The notes under the pieces were generated by a model. It ran no database searches. It was not told the DNA's origin and worked only from the letters and a program-made list of their open reading frames with translations. Below are positions 5,071 through 11,079 of a stretch of DNA of 11,079 nt, one piece after another. Where the stretch lies: NCBI GenBank assembly GCA_031411575.1, contig JANOBJ010000304.1:1-11079 (forward strand), in the 5' to 3' direction. The number at the start of each line of letters is the position of its first letter. Positions within the stretch are counted from its first letter, which is position 1. This DNA comes from JANOBJ01 sp031411575 (GTDB lineage Bacteria; Pseudomonadota; Gammaproteobacteria; Burkholderiales; Burkholderiaceae_C). A program made the position numbers and the translations under genes.

Positions 5071-8000
5071 ATGGCAACCACCAAGCCCACCAATTTCACG
5101 GTCAATATGGCCGACTTGAACAAGATCCTTGAGAACATCAAGATCGCCGAAATCCACGCCACCACGGGCGTGCTTGCCAACCTCGACGGCACCGCCATCA
5201 GCCCGCTGCTGCCAGCCGGCCTGCGCACGGTGGACGGCACCTACAACAACCTGCTTCCCGGCCTGCAGAACCAAGGCGCGGCCGACCAAGTGATGCCTCG
5301 GCTGCTGACGCCTGAGTTCCTGAATGACGCCGATGGCGACAAGATGCCTCTCGGCCCCCCGGGCTCTGGCGCACCCACCATCACCAACAACAACTACGCC
5401 ACCCACACCAGCGTGGCCGACGCCGACCCGCGCACTATCAGCAACCTTATCTCTGACCAGACGCTGAATAACTTTGCCGCTGTCATCAAGGCGCTCGAGA
5501 TGGCGGGTTCTGCCGACCCGGCAGCCGATGCCCAAGCCATGATTGATGCAGTTGCAGCCGCCCAGGCGGCCGTCGCCGCTGTGCCAGTCGCACAGGCAGC
5601 CGCAGCCGCAGCCGCAGCTGACTTGGCGGCCGCACAAGCTGCAAATGGCACCGCCCAATCGGCGCTGGCCGCGGCCCAAGGCAGCAACACGGCCGCCCAA
5701 GGCAACAAAGCCACTGGATTGACCGCCTTGCAAAGCGCCCATGCCAGCACCGTCACCGCAACTGCCGAACTGCAAGCCGCCCAAACCGGCGCCACCAGCG
5801 CCGCCGCTGCGCTGGTTCAAGCCAACACCAATCTGGGAACCGCAACCACACTCGTCGGAACGACCGCCACCCAGGCAGCCACCGATGTCGCAGCCCGCGG
5901 TGTGGCGCTGTCCACGTTTGGTACTGCGGCAGCTACCGCTGCCGTCGCTGACCAACAGGAAGCCACAGCGCTTACTGCCTTGAACGACGCAATCGCCACG
6001 TTTGGAGCGAGTTCGCCTGAAGCGATTGCTGCCCAGATCGCCTATGACGCGGCAGTGACCGCATCCAATACCGCTACCGCAGCTGCAAACACCGCTCTGC
6101 TTGACTTTGGCATTGCAGCCGCCACGGCCGCCACCTCGACCAAGGCTGCCAGCGACGCCGTCGTCGCCCAGACTGCCGCGCAGACGGCCGCTACCGACGC
6201 TGCAGCCCTGGACCTGGCCGCCCAGGCTTTGCTGACAGCCGAGCAGGGCGAGCACCAAGCCGCTGTTGACGCGGAAGCCGCCGCACAAACCACCTACAAC
6301 GGCCTTGCCGTGATCGCTGACGGCACCGCGGCCGTCCTGGCCGGCGCCCAAACTGACGCCAGCGCTGCAGCTGGCGAGCTGACTTTGGCCCAAGCCGCAG
6401 ACGCCGACGCCAGCCTCGTGCTGGCCGACGCGCAAACCGCTGTCACCACGACCGCCACGTTCGCTGCTGAACTGCCCGCCAACCTGGGTCTCGACATCGC
6501 GCCCAATGGCAGCATCACCATCGAAAACCTGTCGCCGGACATTGGCCTGTCGCCTTCGTTCAACGGTTGGATGACCATGTTTGGCCAGTTCTTCGACCAT
6601 GGCCTTGACCTGATCCCCAAGTCTGGCAACGGCACGGTGTACATCCCCCTGGCCGTGGATGATCCGCTGTATGTCCCCGGTGGCCCCAATTTCATGGCGC
6701 TGACGCGCGCCGCGACGGTCACCACGCCCGGCGCGGACGGCATCCTGGGTACAGCGGATGACCAGACCCACGAAACCATCAATACGACCACGCCGTTCAT
6801 CGACCAGAACCAGACCTACACGTCGGCCGCCTCGCACCAGGTGTTCCTTCGCGAGTACAAGCTCGACGCCACTGGACACCCTGTATCGACCGGTCACCTG
6901 CTGGACGGCGCCAATGGTGGTATCGCCAACTGGGCCGAAGTCAAGGCTCAGGCGTTGAACCTGCTGGGCATTGAGCTCAGGGATTCCGATATCGGGAACG
7001 TCCCGTTGCTGCGCACGGATGCCTACGGGAAATTTATCCCTGGCAACAATGGCTTCGCGCAGATCATTCTGGGCGTAGGTGCAGACGGCATCGCGAACAC
7101 GGCCGACGACATCGTGGCCAACGGTTCGCCCTCTGCCCCCGTGAATTCGACCGGTGCATTGCGCACCGGCCATGCCTTCCTGGACGATATCGCCCACCAC
7201 GCCGCGCCGGGTGTGTATGACCACGACGGCAACCCGTTCACCCCGAAAATCGCCCAGACCGCTGACGTAGATGTGGACGTGAACGGTGACGGCGTCATCG
7301 ATACCGCCGAAGCCACCCGCGATGACGGCCTGGCCTCCACCTACGACAACGAATTGCTGGATCGCCACTACATCACCGGTGACGGCCGTGGCAACGAAAA
7401 CATCGGCCTCACGACCGTCCACACGATCTTCCACGCTGAGCACAACCGCCTGGTCGAGGACTACAAACAGACCATCGTGGGCAGTGGTGACCTCGCCATT
7501 CTCAACGAATGGCTGCTGGTTGACGTCGCTGCGGTGCCCACCACTCCGGCCGAGATTGCTGCCCTGACGTGGGACGGCGAGCGCCTGATCCAGGCTGGCC
7601 GCTTCGTGACGGAGATGCAGTACCAACACTTGGTGTTCGAAGAATTCGCGCGCAAGGTGCAACCTGCGGTCAACCCCTTTGTGTTCTCGGCGTCGCCGGA
7701 CCTCAACCCCGCCATCGTGGCTGAGTTCGCCCATGTGGTGTATCGCTTTGGCCACTCCATGCTGACCGAGACGGTGGATCGTCTGGATGCGAACAACCAG
7801 GTGGTGGGTGATGCCGACCCATTGGCAGCAGGCAACCAGCAGATCGGCCTGATTGCCGCCTTCCTGAACCCGGTCGAATTCGACCAGGATGGCGCTGTGT
7901 CAGCGTCGGTCGCGGCTGGTCAGATCGTCCGAGGCATGTCCAAGCAAGTTGGCAACGAGATCGACGAGTTCATCGTCGAGGCTTTGCGCAACAACCTGGT

Positions 8001-11000
8001 CGGCCTGCCACTGGACCTGGGTGCCCTCAACATTGCACGAGGCCGCGACACCGGCGTGCCCACGTTGAACCACGCCCGTGCCCAGTTCTTTGACATGACG
8101 GGCGACTCCCGCTTGACGCCGTACACCAGCTGGACGGACTTCGCCACGCACATGAAGAACCCGCTGTCGGTGATCAACTTCATCGCCGCCTACGGCACAC
8201 ACGCATCGGTCGCCAATGCAACCACCCTCGATGCCAAACGTGATGCAGCCATGTTGCTCGTGACTGGCGGTGCGGGCGCTCCGGCGGACCGCCTCGATTA
8301 CCTGAACAGCACAGGCTCATGGGCTGATGGCGTCAACGATGAGACAGGTCTGAACGCCATTGATTTCTGGATTGGCGGCCTGGCTGAAGAGAAGCAGGAA
8401 TTCGGCGGCATGCTGGGCTCCACCTTCAACTTTGTGTTCGAAGCACAGATGGAGAATCTGCAGAACGGCGACCGGTTCTACTACCTGAGCCGTACGCAGG
8501 GCATGAATTTGTTGAACCAGCTGGAGGCCAACACCTTCGCCCAACTGGTGATGCGCAACACCGACCTCGGCGAAGTAGGCCAGGGGCACTTGCCTGGTGA
8601 CCTGTTTAGCACGCCGAACTACATCCTGGAAATCGTCAAATCTGTCCAGATCGGCGAAGACCCGGTCCAGGCGAATCTCGCGCTGCAACTGATCAAACCG
8701 CTGTTCATCCGCCAGGACGTGGACGGTGATGGCGACAGCGATCTCCTGCAATTCAATGGTGGCGAGCACGTGGTGCTGGGCGGTTCCGAAGAAAACGACA
8801 CGCTGATTGGCGGCTTGGGCATCGACACCCTGTGGGGCGACGGCGGCAACGACCGCCTGGACGGCGGGTACGAAGCGGACAAGGTCCACGGCGGTGCCGG
8901 CGACGACATCATCACCAACCTGGGCGGCGACGACTTCCTGTTTGGCGAAGACGGTAACGACGTGATCAACATGGGCCTGGGCCTCGTGCTCGGCTTCGGT
9001 GGGCGCGGCAAAGACTTCGTGATGACGGGTGATGACCCGCAGGAAATTTTTGCCGGCGAGGGCGATGACTTCATCCTGGGTGGCAGCGGTGCCGACGCCT
9101 TGCTTGGCAACGAAGGCGATGACTGGATTGAAGGTGGAGAGGGTCTTGACGGCTTGTCCGGCGAAAACTCCGAGCTGTTCTTCAACAGCCCGATCATCGG
9201 CCACGACGTGCTGAACGGCCAGGGCAACGACACTGACTATGACGGTGAGTCCGGCGACGACATCATGTTCCAGAATGCCGGCATCACGCGCAGCAACGGC
9301 ATGTTCGGCTTCGACTGGGGCATCCATAAGGGTGACATGGTTGCCGCCAACTCGGACCTGGGCATTCCGTTTTTCCCGGCGCAGGCCGTATTCACCTTGC
9401 GTGACCGTTTTGACTCGGTGGAGGGCCTGTCCGGCTGGAACTTCAACGACATCCTGACCGGGGCTTCCGTGCTCAAAGGTGCTGCTGGTGGCGCCGGAGC
9501 AGGTCCTGGCAATCCGGTCGACGAGAGCCACCTCAAAGCGGGCAACGTCCATCTCATCGACGGTTTTGAAGCCTTGTTGGGTCTGGCGCCGGGCGCCGCG
9601 GCCACCATGGCTCCCAACCAGTCCATCATCGATACCACCCTCGGTGCCGAAATCATTCTTGGCGGTGGCGGCAGCGACACCATCAAGGGCAACCTCGGAA
9701 ACGACATCCTCGATGGCGACGCCTGGCTGAACGTGCGGATTCGCGTGACGAACAATGTGGGCGACGCGAATACGCAAGCCAACGAGTGGTTCACCGTTGA
9801 CAGCATGAACGACATCAAGGCTCGCATGCTGTCTGGCGAAATCAATCCCGGTCAGCTGCACATCGTTCGCGAGATCCTGCAATCGACGACCGCAGCGACG
9901 GATATTGACACCGCGGTGTTCAATGGTGCCTTGGCTGAGTACAGCGTGGTGTTGAATGCGGACGGTAGCCGTACTGTCACGCACAACAATGCGACCGCGT
10001 TGAGCGACGGCGTGGATACCATCCGCAACTTTGAGCGCCTGGCCTTCGCGGACCAAACTATCACGCTCAGCGGCACCAACCGCGTGGGTACCGGGGTTCT
10101 GGACATCTTTGGCGTCCCTACGGAAGACTCCACGTTGTTTGTCGATGGTACGTTTGCCGATCCTGACGGTGTCAATCTCGCTACGGTTTCCTACTTCTGG
10201 GAATCCGAGATCCACCCGAACCAGTGGGTCGAAGTGGGTCAGGGGAACCTGTTCACACCCGGCGATGCCGAGGTTGGGCTGGCACTCCGCGTCAAGGCAA
10301 CGTTCATCGATGGCTCAGGTTTCACCGAGACCGTGTACTCAGCACCTACTGATGCAGTGATCAACGTCAATGACTTCCCGGTTGGATTGCCGGTTATCTC
10401 GGGCATCGCCGCGGAAAACGAGACGTTGACGGCAAGTGCCGCCAGCATCACCGACATTGATGGCCTGGGCATATTCAGCTACCAGTGGACCCGCAACGGC
10501 GTGGACGTTGCCGGTGCGACGAACCCGACCATCATCCTTGGCGATGCCGATGTGGGTGCGACGATGGCGGTGGTGGTGAGCTACACCGACTTGAATGGCA
10601 CGCTGGAGGTCTTGACAAGCGACCCGACCGTGGCGGTTGCGAATGTGAACGACGCACCTACTGGGTTCGTGGCCATCCTCGGCACCGCGGTTGAAGACCA
10701 GACGCTTACTGCAGATACCAGCACTATCGGCGACGCTGACGGTCTGGGAGCCTTCAGCTACCAGTGGATGCGCAACGGCGTGGACGTAGCCGGGGCAACA
10801 GCCGTTGGCTACACGATGGGCGATGTCGATGTGGGCAGGTCGATTAGCGTTCGGGTGAGCTATGTGGACGCCCAAGGTACGGCGGAAAGCCTGACCAGCG
10901 TGCCGACGGCCGCTGTCGTGAACGTCAATGACGCCCCCACCGGCACCGTCACCATCAACAACACCGCCCCCGACCTGGGCCGCACCCTGAACGCCATCAG

Positions 11001-11079
11001 TCTGCTGGCCGACGCGGACGGTCTGGGCGCCATTGGCTACCAGTGGGAGTCCTCGGCCAACGGCGGGGCGACCTGGGCC
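5071..11079 (+). CDS. Giant secreted animal-type heme peroxidase with RTX and Ig-like repeats (partial, 3' end missing)
   Basis: The frame starts at ATG 5071 (GGAG at 5059-5062, eight bases upstream; in-frame stop at 5041) and stays open for 2003 codons to the window edge. Residues 1-150 resemble the N-terminal part of large bacterial peroxidases (LRTVDGTYNNL, ADPRTISNLISDQTL). Residues 151-470 are an alanine-rich insertion. Residues about 475-1210 are the heme peroxidase core: Q506, D509 and H510 in GQFFDHGLD (distal His, heme-linking Asp), R773 and E776 in GDGRGNEN (distal Arg, heme-linking Glu), EHNR 790-793, proximal H895 in YRFGHS, N987 in LNIARGRD, and ENLQNGDRFYY. The spacings match myeloperoxidase. 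EF-hand-like loops, RTX repeats (1237-1362, 1531-1550) and 93-residue Ig-like repeats (from about 1672) follow. The lack of a Sec signal, plus RTX, implies type I export with a signal beyond the window. Relatives include MopA-type Mn(II)-oxidising peroxidases; the substrate here is unknown. Confidence 0.93.
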   Translation, partial: MATTKPTNFTVNMADLNKILENIKIAEIHATTGVLANLDGTAISPLLPAGLRTVDGTYNNLLPGLQNQGAADQVMPRLLTPEFLNDADGDKMPLGPPGSGAPTITNNNYATHTSVADADPRTISNLISDQTLNNFAAVIKALEMAGSADPAADAQAMIDAVAAAQAAVAAVPVAQAAAAAAAADLAAAQAANGTAQSALAAAQGSNTAAQGNKATGLTALQSAHASTVTATAELQAAQTGATSAAAALVQANTNLGTATTLVGTTATQAATDVAARGVALSTFGTAAATAAVADQQEATALTALNDAIATFGASSPEAIAAQIAYDAAVTASNTATAAANTALLDFGIAAATAATSTKAASDAVVAQTAAQTAATDAAALDLAAQALLTAEQGEHQAAVDAEAAAQTTYNGLAVIADGTAAVLAGAQTDASAAAGELTLAQAADADASLVLADAQTAVTTTATFAAELPANLGLDIAPNGSITIENLSPDIGLSPSFNGWMTMFGQFFDHGLDLIPKSGNGTVYIPLAVDDPLYVPGGPNFMALTRAATVTTPGADGILGTADDQTHETINTTTPFIDQNQTYTSAASHQVFLREYKLDATGHPVSTGHLLDGANGGIANWAEVKAQALNLLGIELRDSDIGNVPLLRTDAYGKFIPGNNGFAQIILGVGADGIANTADDIVANGSPSAPVNSTGALRTGHAFLDDIAHHAAPGVYDHDGNPFTPKIAQTADVDVDVNGDGVIDTAEATRDDGLASTYDNELLDRHYITGDGRGNENIGLTTVHTIFHAEHNRLVEDYKQTIVGSGDLAILNEWLLVDVAAVPTTPAEIAALTWDGERLIQAGRFVTEMQYQHLVFEEFARKVQPAVNPFVFSASPDLNPAIVAEFAHVVYRFGHSMLTETVDRLDANNQVVGDADPLAAGNQQIGLIAAFLNPVEFDQDGAVSASVAAGQIVRGMSKQVGNEIDEFIVEALRNNLVGLPLDLGALNIARGRDTGVPTLNHARAQFFDMTGDSRLTPYTSWTDFATHMKNPLSVINFIAAYGTHASVANATTLDAKRDAAMLLVTGGAGAPADRLDYLNSTGSWADGVNDETGLNAIDFWIGGLAEEKQEFGGMLGSTFNFVFEAQMENLQNGDRFYYLSRTQGMNLLNQLEANTFAQLVMRNTDLGEVGQGHLPGDLFSTPNYILEIVKSVQIGEDPVQANLALQLIKPLFIRQDVDGDGDSDLLQFNGGEHVVLGGSEENDTLIGGLGIDTLWGDGGNDRLDGGYEADKVHGGAGDDIITNLGGDDFLFGEDGNDVINMGLGLVLGFGGRGKDFVMTGDDPQEIFAGEGDDFILGGSGADALLGNEGDDWIEGGEGLDGLSGENSELFFNSPIIGHDVLNGQGNDTDYDGESGDDIMFQNAGITRSNGMFGFDWGIHKGDMVAANSDLGIPFFPAQAVFTLRDRFDSVEGLSGWNFNDILTGASVLKGAAGGAGAGPGNPVDESHLKAGNVHLIDGFEALLGLAPGAAATMAPNQSIIDTTLGAEIILGGGGSDTIKGNLGNDILDGDAWLNVRIRVTNNVGDANTQANEWFTVDSMNDIKARMLSGEINPGQLHIVREILQSTTAATDIDTAVFNGALAEYSVVLNADGSRTVTHNNATALSDGVDTIRNFERLAFADQTITLSGTNRVGTGVLDIFGVPTEDSTLFVDGTFADPDGVNLATVSYFWESEIHPNQWVEVGQGNLFTPGDAEVGLALRVKATFIDGSGFTETVYSAPTDAVINVNDFPVGLPVISGIAAENETLTASAASITDIDGLGIFSYQWTRNGVDVAGATNPTIILGDADVGATMAVVVSYTDLNGTLEVLTSDPTVAVANVNDAPTGFVAILGTAVEDQTLTADTSTIGDADGLGAFSYQWMRNGVDVAGATAVGYTMGDVDVGRSISVRVSYVDAQGTAESLTSVPTAAVVNVNDAPTGTVTINNTAPDLGRTLNAISLLADADGLGAIGYQWESSANGGATWA
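5521..6480 (+). repeat. Alanine-rich low-complexity segment within the peroxidase gene
   Basis: Residues 151-470 contain about 126 alanines in 320 (hand count), much Thr, Gln and Asp, no Cys and only three Lys/Arg (K213, R276, K358) against about 25 acidic residues. It includes eight alanines in a row (176-183). The pattern suggests long helices or a coiled coil. It separates the N-terminal segment from the peroxidase core and is imperfectly repetitive (recurring AAQ, ATAA, AADA motifs). Confidence 0.8.
7276..7311 (+). other. EF-hand-like calcium loop in the peroxidase core
   Basis: Residues 736-747, DVNGDGVIDTAE, fit the canonical 12-residue EF-hand loop: D1, N3, D5, G6, I8, D9 and E12. It lies just before the catalytic R773/E776 motif. 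No matching flanking helices or second EF-hand are obvious, so it may be an isolated dockerin-like loop. Confidence 0.7.
8716..8742 (+). other. DxDxDG calcium loop between the peroxidase core and RTX repeats
   Basis: Residues 1216-1224, DVDGDGDSD, have Asp at 1216, 1218, 1220, 1222 and 1224. The position 12 Glu of a full EF-hand is replaced by Q1227. It joins the end of the peroxidase core to the first RTX nonapeptides, so it probably binds calcium as part of that junction. Confidence 0.65.
8779..9156 (+). repeat. RTX (GGxGxDxLx) nonapeptide repeats, block 1
   Basis: About a dozen nonapeptides run through residues 1237-1362, such as GGLGIDTLW, GDGGNDRLD, GGAGDDIIT, GEDGNDVIN, GEGDDFIL and GNEGDDWIE. 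They form a calcium-binding parallel beta-roll that folds outside the cell after type I secretion. A break at about 1302-1328 (MGLGLVLGFGGRGKDFV...) divides the block. Confidence 0.93.
9661..9720 (+). repeat. RTX repeats, block 2
   Basis: Two further nonapeptides, GGGGSDTIK and GNLGNDILDG (residues 1531-1550), lie about 170 residues after block 1. They are followed by DAWLNVRIRV and then a DTAVFNG...FERLAFAD module (1613-1660) often found beside RTX repeats in large secreted proteins. Confidence 0.85.
10084..11079 (+). repeat. Tandem 93-residue Ig-like repeats
   Basis: Units begin at residues 1672 (degenerate), 1765, 1858 and 1951 (cut by the window edge), exactly 93 residues (279 bp) apart, without indels. 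Each full unit starts NVNDxP and carries DxDGLGxFSYQW and an RNGVDVAGAT-type turn, ending in a beta-rich SYxDxxGT strand. This is a common Ig/cadherin-like stalk domain in secreted bacterial proteins. The array probably continues beyond the window. Confidence 0.88.

Noticed and set aside
5050..7755. 901-codon open frame on the minus strand
   Set aside because: It is the exact antisense of the peroxidase gene; the product is Gly/Arg/Cys-rich low complexity with no domain, a by-product of the alanine-rich GC-rich coding strand.
8317..10215. 632-codon open frame on the minus strand
   Set aside because: Antisense to the peroxidase and RTX region, whose frame is clearly coding by motif content. 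His/Val/Gln-rich, unrecognisable product.

Overview
The window is GC-rich DNA from a betaproteobacterium, most likely a member of the Burkholderiales close to Comamonadaceae. The grounds are the pal-cpoB gene order, the protein style and the small AT-rich repeats; the genus cannot be fixed from the sequence alone. It falls into two parts.

The left part (1-3860) looks like ordinary chromosome. It holds the last codons of pal (Tol-Pal envelope complex), then cpoB (periplasmic coordinator of Tol-Pal and peptidoglycan synthesis). A YeeE/YedE-family sulfur-compound permease follows. Next is tcdA, the tRNA t6A-cyclising enzyme, which starts at a TTG overlapping the permease stop. A promoter at the end of tcdA drives a tRNA-Lys(UUU) gene. 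A strong symmetrical hairpin ends the tRNA transcript and also serves the convergent minus-strand pair: a small GlsB/YeaQ-type membrane protein and an EcsC/DUF697-like protein.

The right part (3861-11079) looks accessory. About 640 bases without a convincing gene include an AT-rich stretch (4261-4440) unlike its surroundings. Three very small plus-strand ORFs with Shine-Dalgarno-like sequences follow (4500-4649, 4659-4898, 4929-5009). They lead into one giant open reading frame that starts at 5071 and is still open at the right edge (2003 codons, no stop).

The giant gene encodes a secreted multidomain heme peroxidase of the animal (peroxidase-cyclooxygenase) superfamily. In order it has a peroxidase-type N-terminal segment, a 320-residue alanine-rich insertion, and a peroxidase core with its distal His/Arg/Gln, heme-linking Asp/Glu and proximal His/Asn all present. 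RTX calcium-binding repeats, further linker modules and tandem 93-residue Ig-like repeats follow. It has no Sec signal. With the RTX repeats, this suggests type I secretion through a C-terminal signal beyond the window. Known relatives include the Mn(II)-oxidising bacterial peroxidases of the MopA type, but the substrate here is unknown. The most unusual points are the alanine-rich insertion, the mini-ORF/stem-loop leader, and EF-hand-like loops inside and beside the peroxidase core.
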